Of a DNA stretch of 64,000 bases, positions 1-8,435 are shown one piece after another. The first letter of the stretch is position 1. Every line of letters starts with the position of its first letter. A model generated the notes under the pieces. The model saw nothing but the letters and a program-made list of their open reading frames with translations. It searched no databases and had not been told where the DNA came from. The position numbers and the translations under genes were made by a program. The DNA is from Pirellula staleyi DSM 6068 (GTDB lineage Bacteria; Planctomycetota; Planctomycetia; Pirellulales; Pirellulaceae), in the NCBI RefSeq assembly GCF_000025185.1, contig NC_013720.1:1240001-1304000 (forward strand), in the 5' to 3' direction.

Positions 1-2
1 TG

Positions 3-359
3 CGGATCAAAAGCTCGACCGAAGTCACCGAGTCGTGGCCGATCGGCTGGCCATCCGAAAGCACCCCCCGCGAGCTTTGCCCCGATCTCTTCAAGTTCCT
101 GAATGTCGAGGTCAGCAACACCCCGGTGGGTGAAAGTATGAAAGCAATTGCTGGGCGACTCAAACTGATTTTGCTCGTCGATCACAATGGACTAGCGCGG
201 GGTGATATCGATCTGGCTAAGACCAAAGTCTCGCTACCCAAAACCAATACCTTTTATGCCCGCGCGCTCGAGCGGCTGCTATTTCAAGCCAAGCTCAAAC
301 ATGAGCTGCGGATTGATGAAGCGGGAACACCCTTTCTATGGGTCTCCCCTTTAAGATAG
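3..359 (+). CDS. C-terminal part of a conserved planctomycete protein (partial)
   Basis: The reading frame is open from the first bases of the window, so the gene starts upstream; 118 C-terminal residues are visible, ending in TAG at 357. The end of the frame (LLFQAKLKHELRIDEAG) resembles a domain I remember at the C-terminus of several uncharacterised planctomycete proteins, but I know no function for it. An internal ATG at 126 would give 77 residues, yet the frame and its coding character continue upstream of it, so I treat it as internal. The gene converges on the exporter genes and a small hairpin lies just after its stop. Role unknown. Confidence 0.7.
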   Translation, partial: RIKSSTEVTESWPIGWPSESTPRELCPDLFKFLNVEVSNTPVGESMKAIAGRLKLILLVDHNGLARGDIDLAKTKVSLPKTNTFYARALERLLFQAKLKHELRIDEAGTPFLWVSPLR

Positions 360-372
360 CGCGTTGGTCACG

Positions 373-393
373 CTTCTAATGAATGATTAGAAG
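373..393. terminator. Hairpin between convergent genes
   Basis: A perfect 8-bp stem (CTTCTAAT / ATTAGAAG) with a 5-nt loop lies in the 43-bp gap between the convergent genes ending at 359 and 403. There is no clear T tract, so terminator function is inferred from position and structure. Confidence 0.4.
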
Positions 394-402
394 AATCGAC
401 TT

Positions 403-1488
403 CTAGCGCCCGGCTGTCTCGGTGGTTTTAGGTCCCAGGTCCACAAACACATCGAGCTGCTGCCCCACGAGCACCGGTGCGGTGGGGCTCACGAACTCGT
501 AGATCACCTGCATCACGCGAGTGTCGACCATTTCGGTGTTGTCGCCGGTGAGCGATGTCTTGGGGATCACCAGCGGCTCGAGCCGGACGAACTTCAGCGG
601 AAACTCGGCCTTGGTATCGCCGCGCGTCACCGCTTTGGCAGCTGCCGCGCTACGGAACCGGGGGATATCTTCTTCGTCGATATCGACCCGCAGGTAGATC
701 TTCGACAGATCGCCGATCACCAACAGACCACCACTGCGCGTCGGGCTGACGAGTTCCCCTTTGCGAACGTTCACTTGCAGGATCTGACCATCGATCGGCG
801 CACGGACAATCGAGCGCTCGATCTCGGTCTCGATCTGCTCGACGTTGGCCTGGGCGGCATCGACAGCAGCGCGGGCCACTTCTTTCTCAGGGTCCCAGGT
901 TCCTGCCTTCAGCAGCTTGTACTCCGCTTCGGCAGCTTCCACTTCGTAGCGGCTCGCCTCGACCGTGTAGCGTGTTTGATTCAGATCCTCTTGCGATGTG
1001 GCGTTGCTCGCCATCAATTGCTCGAGACGTTTGTAGCGGTCGAGCGACTTTTGGAGATTGGCCTGCGCGGTGCGCACTTTCGCTTCAGCGGGTGGCAGAT
1101 CTTCCGCGCGGGGACGCTGCTCGAGTTCCGCGAGCGAGGCCTGCGCGCTACGCAAATTGGCTTGATTCACTTTCAGCTGCGCTTGCAGTTGGCGGTCGTC
1201 GATTTTCAGCAGCGGCTCGCCTTCTTTCACCGTCGCGCCGACCCGATGCGGTGGATAGTAAAGCTCGAGTACGATGCCCGACTGCGCAGCTCCCACTTCG
1301 AGATTCTCACTCGCCGCTTCGACCACGCCGACCCCAGCGACCGACGACTCGTAGTTCACCGAAGGAGGCCCCACCGGTGGCTCGAGCGGCGGCTTCACCT
1401 CATTGGCCATCACCAAGTGATAGAAGGCAAACGCGAGCATGCCGGCAGCCACCGTCGGCAACAAATAGTTGGTGAAGAGTTTCGACAT
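403..1488 (-). CDS. Membrane-fusion (HlyD-family) subunit of ABC exporter
   Basis: A 361-residue periplasmic adaptor. It has an N-terminal membrane anchor (about residues 8-26), a lipoyl-like half-motif (about 50-100), a long helical hairpin with LANxxxA-like repeats (about 100-225) and a beta-barrel with the typical 'IVRAPIDGQILQV' segment. The ATG is preceded by AAGGTG. It is the last gene of a minus-strand set permease-ATPase-adaptor, the arrangement of DevBCA-type exporters. In that family the adaptor links the inner-membrane ABC transporter to the outer membrane. The substrate cannot be read from the sequence. The 107-bp gap to the ATPase gene is compatible with one operon. Confidence 0.88.
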   Translation of the reverse strand: MSKLFTNYLLPTVAAGMLAFAFYHLVMANEVKPPLEPPVGPPSVNYESSVAGVGVVEAASENLEVGAAQSGIVLELYYPPHRVGATVKEGEPLLKIDDRQLQAQLKVNQANLRSAQASLAELEQRPRAEDLPPAEAKVRTAQANLQKSLDRYKRLEQLMASNATSQEDLNQTRYTVEASRYEVEAAEAEYKLLKAGTWDPEKEVARAAVDAAQANVEQIETEIERSIVRAPIDGQILQVNVRKGELVSPTRSGGLLVIGDLSKIYLRVDIDEEDIPRFRSAAAAKAVTRGDTKAEFPLKFVRLEPLVIPKTSLTGDNTEMVDTRVMQVIYEFVSPTAPVLVGQQLDVFVDLGPKTTETAGR

Positions 1489-1595
1489 AACGCACCTTAG
1501 TAACCGCGGGGGACTGTGTTATTGACTGTGTTGCTGACGGTATTGATTGTTGTGGGGAAAGGCCGGTTGCCTGGAAATATTTTGCGAGCTGCAAG

Positions 1596-2381
1596 CTAGT
1601 GACCGTGCGACGACTGGAGACTCGACTGAATCGCTTCGGGGGTTTCGTCGATGTGCGTCACTTGGCCGTCGTTCATGTGAATAATGCGGTCGCCGAACGA
1701 GAAAACGCGGCTGTCGTGCGTCACCACAATCACCGCGCGATCGCTTTGCAGGGCTACGTTGCGCAGCAGTGTCATCACCGTTTGACCACTTTGCGCATCA
1801 AGCGCGGCGGTCGGTTCATCGCACACCATCAGCCGTGGGGAATGCACCAGCGCGCGAGCAATTGCCACGCGCTGCTGTTGTCCACCCGACAGCTGCGAGC
1901 CAAACGATTCGGTCTTGCTGGCAAGCCCCACCGCAGCGAGCATCTCTTTGGCTTTGGCCACCGCTTTGTGACGATATTCGCCAGCGATAATCAGCGGCAC
2001 TGCGGCGTTCTCGGCCGCCGTGAGCGAAGGGAGCAAGTTGTACTGCTGAAACACAAATCCGATGTTCTCTTTGCGGAAGTTTACGAGCTGGGTGCCGCTG
2101 AGTTGCTGCAAGTTACGACCGAGCACCGTCACTTCGCCGCGCGTGGGTGTGAGGAGTCCCGCGATGATCGAAATGAGGGTCGTTTTGCCGCACCCCGAAG
2201 GGCCAACGAGCAGCGTCATTTGACCGGCGTTCACCTCGGCATTGATCCCGCGCAGCGCGAGGGTTTTGGTTTCGCCACTTCCAAATTCTTTTTCCACGCC
2301 GTCGCACACCACTGCCATCGCGGGGTTGGTAGGCTTGGCGGGAAGCTTCGGAGCTCGTCGATTAAAGAAGCTAGAAATCAT
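1596..2381 (-). CDS. ABC exporter ATP-binding protein (DevA/MacB-like)
   Basis: A 261-residue ABC ATPase of the LolD/MacB/DevA group. Visible motifs are Walker A GPSGCGKT (about residues 60-67), Q-loop (about 112), signature LSGGQQ (about 164-169), Walker B LMVCDEP (Glu about 189) and the H-loop VVTHD. I chose the ATG at 2381 because GGAGAG sits 5 nt upstream; a GTG at 2393 would add four residues. It should energise the FtsX-like permease encoded just upstream (33 bp between them). The family moves substrates from the membrane or periplasm outward rather than importing nutrients. Confidence 0.93.
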   Translation of the reverse strand: MISSFFNRRAPKLPAKPTNPAMAVVCDGVEKEFGSGETKTLALRGINAEVNAGQMTLLVGPSGCGKTTLISIIAGLLTPTRGEVTVLGRNLQQLSGTQLVNFRKENIGFVFQQYNLLPSLTAAENAAVPLIIAGEYRHKAVAKAKEMLAAVGLASKTESFGSQLSGGQQQRVAIARALVHSPRLMVCDEPTAALDAQSGQTVMTLLRNVALQSDRAVIVVTHDSRVFSFGDRIIHMNDGQVTHIDETPEAIQSSLQSSHGH

Positions 2382-2414
2382 ATGTCTCTCCACGCGCTGC
2401 CGCGCACACTTGCC

Positions 2415-3554
2415 CTAGCCTCGGAAGACAACCGCCGGTTCAAGCACCAGCACTTTGCGCAAACTCACGAGGCTCGTGAGCAAGATGATCACCATCACCG
2501 CTACCCCCACCATTCCCGCTGCAAGCCAGGTGAGATGCAGCCCCGCGAGGTGTGTGATTTGATTGGTGTAGGTGAAGAAGATGGCGGTGAGGCCCACTCC
2601 AATGCCATAACCAATCACGCCGACCACACCTGCCTGCAGCAAGATCATGCCGATCAGCCGCGTGTTGGTGACCCCCATCGCTTTGAGCGAACCGAACTGC
2701 TTCAGGTTCTCGAGCGTGAAGAGATAGAACGTCTGTCCCGACACAGCAGCACCGACAATGAAGCCGAGCGCGATCGTGATCCCGAAATTCACCGGAATGC
2801 CGGTGGAGCCGAGGAAGTAGTTAATCGTTTTCCAGAAGAACTGATCGCTCGTGAGCGCCATCAGTCCGGTTTGGCGGTGAATGTTGTCGCAGACTTGCTG
2901 AGGATCAACGCCAGCCGCAGGTTTGGCGAGCACAAACGTAAGGATACTTTCGTTACCCGGCATGAACTGATCGGCCTGGGTATAACGCGTATAAAGAATC
3001 GGGAGGGTCACAAATGGGGGAGAAGCTTTACAGACACCCACCAGGACAGCGCGGCGATCATTGAGTTGAAAGGTGCGGCCGATCTTATAAGGTTGACCAG
3101 GCCACATATACTCATAACCGGCTTTGTCGATGATCACTGCATTGGGGCGGCGCAAATCTTCAAAGCTGCCGGCGACCATTTCGCGCGGGGCACCGACAAG
3201 GGTTGCATCATCGAGGCCAATTAAGACCAGCGTTCGGTAGTTGCCATCTTCGAGCCGAGCAGCGGCTTGCCCTTTGTAGAACCGCACCGCCCACTCCACC
3301 CCACTTACGCCGCGCACGCGCTGCAGATCGGTCGAGGGGAGACCTCGAGCTTCGTCGATGTAGCGGGTTTTTTCGTCCATCACCCAGATGCTGGCGTCGC
3401 GGACATCTTCAATCTGACTCGCCGCTCGGCGAACGATGCCCATGAAGATCGACACCTGCTGCGTCATTAGCAGCGTGGCAAAGGTGATGCTGAAAATCAG
3501 GCTGACATACTTCGCCCGATCGCCGGTGAGCATGCGGAGCGCTAGCCAATACAT
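2415..3554 (-). CDS. FtsX-like ABC permease (DevC-like)
   Basis: The permease partner of the exporter, 379 residues from the ATG at 3554, close to the usual DevC length. It has an N-terminal transmembrane helix, a large periplasmic domain, and three C-terminal membrane segments of the FtsX/MacB type (region with 'NLKQFGSLKAMGVT', then two hydrophobic helices). A longer frame from 3665 exists, but GGGAG about 9 nt before 3554 and the family-like beginning 'MYWLALRML' favour the shorter protein. It is first in the operon; the 374-bp region before it carries a candidate TetR operator. Confidence 0.87.
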   Translation of the reverse strand: MYWLALRMLTGDRAKYVSLIFSITFATLLMTQQVSIFMGIVRRAASQIEDVRDASIWVMDEKTRYIDEARGLPSTDLQRVRGVSGVEWAVRFYKGQAAARLEDGNYRTLVLIGLDDATLVGAPREMVAGSFEDLRRPNAVIIDKAGYEYMWPGQPYKIGRTFQLNDRRAVLVGVCKASPPFVTLPILYTRYTQADQFMPGNESILTFVLAKPAAGVDPQQVCDNIHRQTGLMALTSDQFFWKTINYFLGSTGIPVNFGITIALGFIVGAAVSGQTFYLFTLENLKQFGSLKAMGVTNTRLIGMILLQAGVVGVIGYGIGVGLTAIFFTYTNQITHLAGLHLTWLAAGMVGVAVMVIILLTSLVSLRKVLVLEPAVVFRG

Positions 3555-3928
3555 AGACGACGACTCCCGAGAAGCGTGGCCGCTTCTCCCCCAGGAACCT
3601 GCAATCCAGCCGATTCCTGGCAAGGTTAATACGCTGCGAGGTGCTCGCTTCGAGACCTGACTCATCGTTTCCTGTCGGCAAGTTCTTGTTGCGACTGGTC
3701 ACAGAGTCGTTTTCCGACACTTCGTCAATTTCAGATGCAAAAAAAGGGCAAACAGGATCGCCCGTTGCCTCGACAAAAAAACGCTCTCTCACACCATCCC
3801 AGGGTTGCTCGCCAGTCGGCCGAAGTGGTTCCGGGAGAGGAACTTCGGACGACGGAAATCAGCGAGAATAGGGACTCGATCTAAGGTCGCACCAGCAATC
3901 AGCCAGTTTGTTTGTAGTCTTTGGTTCT
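3555..3928 (-). promoter_or_regulatory. Upstream region of the exporter operon
   Basis: A 374-bp non-coding stretch between the permease start and the end of the tetR gene. It should hold the exporter promoter. The only pattern I can support is the GTCG-N5-CGAC palindrome at 3706-3718, which recurs upstream of tetR. Short frames here look like noise. Confidence 0.5.
3706..3718. promoter_or_regulatory. Candidate TetR operator, exporter side
   Basis: GTCGTTTTCCGAC: perfect GTCG/CGAC arms around 5 nt. Its reverse complement matches the site at 4684-4696 at 12 of 13 positions. Being shared between regulator and target promoters is the reason for the call. Confidence 0.4.
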
Positions 3929-4663
3929 TTAGGCCATGCCAGCAGCGAGCGATTCTTCGGCAAACAGGTCGCGGAGGATTCGCCGATAGGTCGCTTCGTA
4001 GTCCCACTCGGTGAAGAGGGGGCGCCAGCCGTAGCCATCAAGCAGGGTCTGACAATGCATCCGGATCGTGTTGTAAGGCATGGTGATACCGAACTTTACG
4101 AGCAGATCGCGATCGGTATGAATGATCGCTTGCCCGCCAAAGTTGAGGGCCCACAGTGCCAGGACGATATCGGCCGTGGTAAGCGAAGCGGGGAGCTGCA
4201 GATCGCCGACCTGCACTGCATCGTCGACCACACTTTTCACCACGCCAAAACAGCATCCCTCTTGCGAAAGCATGGCGGAACGACGCTCGGGGGTTGCTCG
4301 TTCGTCGAGCCCGGCCATTTTCACAATTTGTTCCGACTGGGCATGGTAGGGATGAAGTCGAATGAACAACTCCCCCGCCACACCAATCGCCAGCATCCGC
4401 TCGCGAGGACGTCCCTCGAATTTCGTGGCCCGCTCGAACAGCTGCGTACGTGCTTCCGCACTCTGCACGGCGAGGGCCATGACGAGATCTTCTTTCGACG
4501 CAAAGTGTTGGTAAATAACACCTTTGGAATACTCGGTTTGGTCGGCCAAGCGGTCCATACTGAGGCCCGCGTAGCCTTGCTCCACCAGCATTCGACGGGA
4601 GATGTCGAGGATCAACTGCTCCCGTTCGCGAATTTCACGTTGTTTTCGAGTTAGTGTGCTCAC
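3929..4663 (-). CDS. TetR-family transcriptional regulator
   Basis: A 244-residue protein. The N-terminal TetR DNA-binding domain is clear (about residues 12-60: 'ILDISRRMLVEQGYAGLSMDRLADQT..SKGVIYQHFASKEDLV'), followed by a helical ligand domain with no recognisable specificity. The frame begins with GTG (MSTLTRKQ) and has no strong ribosome-binding site; no better in-frame start exists before the HTH. It lies upstream of, and in the same direction as, the ABC exporter genes, so it is the likely repressor of that exporter. A candidate operator lies 21-33 nt upstream of its own start, suggesting autoregulation. Confidence 0.9.
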   Translation of the reverse strand: MSTLTRKQREIREREQLILDISRRMLVEQGYAGLSMDRLADQTEYSKGVIYQHFASKEDLVMALAVQSAEARTQLFERATKFEGRPRERMLAIGVAGELFIRLHPYHAQSEQIVKMAGLDERATPERRSAMLSQEGCCFGVVKSVVDDAVQVGDLQLPASLTTADIVLALWALNFGGQAIIHTDRDLLVKFGITMPYNTIRMHCQTLLDGYGWRPLFTEWDYEATYRRILRDLFAEESLAAGMA

Positions 4664-4683
4664 AATGCGATTATTGACACATC

Positions 4684-4696
4684 GTCGGAAAAAGAC
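4684..4696. promoter_or_regulatory. Candidate TetR operator, tetR side
   Basis: GTCGGAAAAAGAC, an imperfect GTCG-N5-CGAC palindrome just upstream of the tetR start, matching the exporter-side site at 12/13 positions when one is reverse-complemented. Confidence 0.4.
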
Positions 4697-4855
4697 AATG
4701 CGTCAGTTCTGTAAATTTTTGAAGAATTGCATGCCCCGGTCTTCATCGATTCAGCGCGTTGTTCTGGGGCATCTGGGGAACTATAGTCAGTCGCACAGGA
4801 CGCCGCCCAGTTCCGGCGTTTGCCGACGTTCTCTTGCACGGAGTGGCGATTGTTT

Positions 4856-6568
4856 ATGCCATCACAGTCTCTCGGAGCCCTCAAGGCAGGGTCGCTTGTG
4901 GGTCGTTTGCCTCTCGCTGCTGTGCTGGGCATGATCGGCTGGCTAGCACTTGCCGCGCCGCTGCGGGGCGAGTCGCCCAAGCTGGTGGTGGTGATCAGCG
5001 TCGATCAGTACTGCCAAGAGTACATGAACCGCTTTCGCCCGACCCTCGTCTCCCCCCCCGATCAGCAGCCCGGCATGCTCGCCGAAGTGCTGGCCAAAGG
5101 GACGATGTTCACCGAGTGCCATCATCGGCACGCTTTCACGGTGACAGCTCCCGGGCATGCCGTGCAGATGACCGGCACCTATCCATCGCGCACTGGGGTG
5201 ATCGGCAACGACTGGTTCGATCGCGAGACGGGGAAAGATCGCTACTGCGTGAGCGACCCCCAAGAAACGATCGTCGGCTTTCCGACCGGCAAACCGATGT
5301 CTCCACGCGTGCTCGAGACCGACACCGTCGGGGACCGAATGAAACTCGCAACTGGCGGACGATCGAAAGTGATTGGGGTGGCGATCAAAGACCGAGCTGC
5401 GATTTTGATGACCGGCCATCGCGCCGACGCTGCTTACTGGCTGCAGAACAATCACTGGGTCACCAGCACCTACTATCGCAACGATCTGCCAGGCTACTTG
5501 CGTGTGCTCAACGACCAAAAAGCGATCGACCAGTTCCGGGGGAAAGTTTGGGATCTGCTGCTGCCGGAATCGGCCTACACCAAGAGCAGCCCCGATGACA
5601 TGCCGTACGAAAATCCTCCAGCCAATTTCGATACCAAGTTTCCGCACGAGTTTGCCAAACTGGGAGAGCTCAACGAGGACAAGTTCGGCGATCAGGTCCT
5701 CTACTCACCGTTTGGGAACGACTACACGTTGCAGGCAGCGCGCGAGATTGTGATCGGCGAGAAACTGGGGGGCGATGAGTATCCCGATTTCCTGGCAATC
5801 AACTTTTCGAGCAACGACTATGTGGGACACGCCTTTGGCCCCTACAGCATGGAAGTGGAAGACATCACCTATCGCACCGATCGTCAGATTCTCGGCTTCA
5901 CGAAGTTTCTCGACGAGCAAGTCGGAGCGGGGAAGTGGACACTGATGATCACAGCCGATCATGGTGTGGCACCGATTCCAGAATGGGCGGCAGAGCAGAA
6001 GATTCCTGCGAAGCGCAATCCGCTCGGGAGTCTTTCGCAACTCAAGGACAAACTCGAGGCCCGCGTGCGGAGCGCGATTGGGGCGGAAACGAGCGAAAAA
6101 CCGGTGATTTTGGACTTCTCGGAAAATGCTGTGCTGTTTGATCACGCCCATGAAAAGCTCGTCGGCACACAATCGCGCGAGCTGGCCGAACGAGCGGTGC
6201 GCGACATGCTGCTCGAGCAAGATGGTATCGCGTCAGCTTTCACGCGCAGCGATTTGCTCGCCGGTGGTCAGGGAAAGTTGTTCGAGCAAGTGAGCCTGGC
6301 GTTTCATCCACGTCGCAGCGGCGATGTGCTGTACGTGCTCAAGCCCTACTGCATCACAGGCGGAAGTGGTAAAGGGACAACGCACGGGAGTCCTTATTTC
6401 TACGACACGCATGTTCCCTGCTTGCTGCTGGGATGTGGCATTCAAAAGCAGGTGAGCGATCGGCCAGTGAGCCCCGCTTGTCTCGCCTCGACGATTGCGC
6501 AGCTGCTCGGCATCGATCCACCGGCTGGAAATATCGAGCAGCCGCTCATCGAAGCACTGGCTAAATAG
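4856..6568 (+). CDS. Secreted PafA-like alkaline phosphatase family protein
   Basis: A 570-residue protein with an N-terminal hydrophobic export segment (about residues 15-37) followed by an alkaline-phosphatase/phosphodiesterase superfamily domain. Visible metal and nucleophile motifs are 'VVVISVDQ' (Asp about 50), 'FTVTAPGHA' (Thr nucleophile about 95-97), 'GVIGNDWFD', 'ITADHGVAP' and the C-terminal 'HGSPYFYDTHVP'. The order fits PafA-type phosphatases, which hydrolyse phosphomonoesters in the periplasm. I prefer the ATG at 4856 to one at 4820 because the signal peptide then starts properly. Substrate (phosphate monoester or diester) is not fixed by what I see. Confidence 0.85.
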   Translation: MPSQSLGALKAGSLVGRLPLAAVLGMIGWLALAAPLRGESPKLVVVISVDQYCQEYMNRFRPTLVSPPDQQPGMLAEVLAKGTMFTECHHRHAFTVTAPGHAVQMTGTYPSRTGVIGNDWFDRETGKDRYCVSDPQETIVGFPTGKPMSPRVLETDTVGDRMKLATGGRSKVIGVAIKDRAAILMTGHRADAAYWLQNNHWVTSTYYRNDLPGYLRVLNDQKAIDQFRGKVWDLLLPESAYTKSSPDDMPYENPPANFDTKFPHEFAKLGELNEDKFGDQVLYSPFGNDYTLQAAREIVIGEKLGGDEYPDFLAINFSSNDYVGHAFGPYSMEVEDITYRTDRQILGFTKFLDEQVGAGKWTLMITADHGVAPIPEWAAEQKIPAKRNPLGSLSQLKDKLEARVRSAIGAETSEKPVILDFSENAVLFDHAHEKLVGTQSRELAERAVRDMLLEQDGIASAFTRSDLLAGGQGKLFEQVSLAFHPRRSGDVLYVLKPYCITGGSGKGTTHGSPYFYDTHVPCLLLGCGIQKQVSDRPVSPACLASTIAQLLGIDPPAGNIEQPLIEALAK

Positions 6569-6633
6569 CCGCGATTTCCCGTGGTTTATTGCACTTTTTG
6601 ACTTTCCCCGAGTGGGCCCGAGCCTCGCGCGCT

Positions 6634-8307
6634 ATGCAACGACCGGCGATTTATTACGTCGACGACGGGTTCGACACGAGTGGCAAGCGACTTGTCGGCA
6701 GACAAGCGGCTGGCGAAGGTTTTTTGCGCGCGATGGCGCGCTATACCACCAGCGATGTGCTCTACGGCGCTACGTCGAACAAGCGTTCGATCGACGCGAT
6801 GCAGCAGCGCGTGGCGCCCGATCTGCGTCACGATGTGCGGCTCGAGTGGCTCAAGCTTTTCCTCCCCGAGGAGATGCGCCGCGCCAGTGTGGTGTATCGC
6901 AGCGATCCGGTCCTCGGCGAACTCGCGTGGCAACGACGCTTCTTCGATCAGCGCGCCTATAGCCTCTGTGGACTCACGCACACCATCTGCTCGCGCGAGG
7001 CGATGCAAGCAATCGGCGACATGCTCACCCTGCCGCTGCAGCCGTGGGACGCCGTGATCTGCACGTCGCAATCGGTGCGCACTTCTGTCGCCGAAATCCA
7101 CGCGAATTATCAGGAGTATCTGGCCGAGCGAACCGGTGGAAAACCGTCGATTTCCCTTCAATTACCGGTGATTCCGCTCGGTGTCGACTGCGATGAGCAG
7201 CAGAAATATCGTCAGCAAGCCCAGACGCGAAAAGCGCTGCGCAAGACCCTCGAAGTGGCCGACGACGACGTGCTGGTGATGTTCCTCGGACGTCTGAACT
7301 TCTATACCAAAGCGCATCCCACTCCCCTGTGGATGGCCGCATCGCAAGCAGCTGCGAAGTGCAAAACGAAACTCCATTTGCTGATGGTCGGCTGGTTTGA
7401 AGATGAGCGCGAGGAGCAAGCCTATCGCGCGGCGGCCAAAACTTTCGCGCCGAACGTAGCGACCAGCTTTCTCGATGGACGACAGCCGGAACTGCGCGCG
7501 GCGGCTTGGAGCGCCGCAGATCTGTTTGTTTCGCCGGTCGATAATGTCCAAGAGACGTTTGGCCTGACACCGCTCGAAGCGATGGCAGCGGGAATACCGG
7601 TGATCGTTTCAGACTGGAACGGTTATCGCGAAACGGTGCGCGATGGGATCGATGGATTTCGGATTCCGACCATCGCGCCGCCAGCTGGTACTGGAATCGA
7701 CTTAGCGCATCGCTACAACGGCGACACGAATCTCTACAGCCAAGTGGTGGCGCGACTTTCGATGGCCACCACGGTCGATCCAGCGTTCTTAGCACAGGCT
7801 TTGGTGCGGCTGATCGACGACAAAACATTGCGGCAAAAAATGGGGGCCGAAGGGGCCCGCTATGCGCGCGAGAAGTTCGACTGGCGCGTGGTGATTGGAC
7901 TTTACGAACAGCTGTGGGAAGAGCTCGCGCGGATACGTGGCGCCGCGCCGGAAACAGCGCCGCGACGCCCCGATCAGCCGGCAGCGCCACTGTGCGATGA
8001 TCTGCTGCGGGTCTTTGCGAACTACGCCACCCACACGATTTCGGAAAGCACGCCGCTGTTCCTCGGAACGCATTATTCTCCGGAGAATCTGCCCAAATTA
8101 GCCTCCGAATGGATGAGCAACTTTGGCCGCGACTCGCGACTACCGGCAGAAGAACTGCAGCGGATTATGCTCGTGGTCGAGATGATGCCAGGGATTCGGG
8201 TCGATCAACTGGGTCTCGCCGCGCTCGATGCGATCAGCATCCGCTCGCTCGGCTATCTACTGAAGTTCGGGCTCCTGGCGACCCATCCTACGCAGCTATC
8301 TTCCTAG
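6634..8307 (+). CDS. GT4-family glycosyltransferase
   Basis: A 557-residue protein, with ATG at 6634 preferred over 6589. The C-terminal Rossmann domain carries the GT4 E-x7-E motif in 'ETFGLTPLEAMAAG', the phosphate-binding 'MFLGRLNFYTK' and 'GVDCDEQ' before it. The N-terminal acceptor domain and the last ~100 residues match nothing I recognise. GT4 enzymes transfer sugars from nucleotide donors to glycans or lipids; donor and acceptor are unknown. The gene stands alone after the phosphatase gene, not in a polysaccharide cluster, so the pathway is open. Confidence 0.82.
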   Translation: MQRPAIYYVDDGFDTSGKRLVGRQAAGEGFLRAMARYTTSDVLYGATSNKRSIDAMQQRVAPDLRHDVRLEWLKLFLPEEMRRASVVYRSDPVLGELAWQRRFFDQRAYSLCGLTHTICSREAMQAIGDMLTLPLQPWDAVICTSQSVRTSVAEIHANYQEYLAERTGGKPSISLQLPVIPLGVDCDEQQKYRQQAQTRKALRKTLEVADDDVLVMFLGRLNFYTKAHPTPLWMAASQAAAKCKTKLHLLMVGWFEDEREEQAYRAAAKTFAPNVATSFLDGRQPELRAAAWSAADLFVSPVDNVQETFGLTPLEAMAAGIPVIVSDWNGYRETVRDGIDGFRIPTIAPPAGTGIDLAHRYNGDTNLYSQVVARLSMATTVDPAFLAQALVRLIDDKTLRQKMGAEGARYAREKFDWRVVIGLYEQLWEELARIRGAAPETAPRRPDQPAAPLCDDLLRVFANYATHTISESTPLFLGTHYSPENLPKLASEWMSNFGRDSRLPAEELQRIMLVVEMMPGIRVDQLGLAALDAISIRSLGYLLKFGLLATHPTQLSS

Positions 8308-8335
8308 ATTGCACTCGTCAATTCTTTTCGCATAG

Positions 8336-8390
8336 TTCCTGAAGACTTACTGCGCCAGTTTGGCACTGTTCTCGAGCAAGTCTTCAGGAA
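8336..8390. terminator. 13-bp inverted repeat between convergent genes
   Basis: TTCCTGAAGACTT (8336-8348) and its exact reverse complement (8378-8390) flank a 29-nt loop that holds a smaller GCCA/TGGC stem. It lies between the convergent glycosyltransferase and serine-hydrolase genes. There is no long T run, so bidirectional termination is inferred. Confidence 0.45.
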
Positions 8391-8435
8391 TATTTGACGT
8401 TTTTCTGCAGAGTTCTGCAACTACAAGCGGCTGAT

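Noticed and set aside
1599-3224. 541-codon plus-strand frame across the ABC ATPase and permease genes
   Set aside because: It is antisense to two genes with clear motifs. The translation is rich in His, Arg and Glu without any domain, as shadow frames in G+C-rich DNA usually are.
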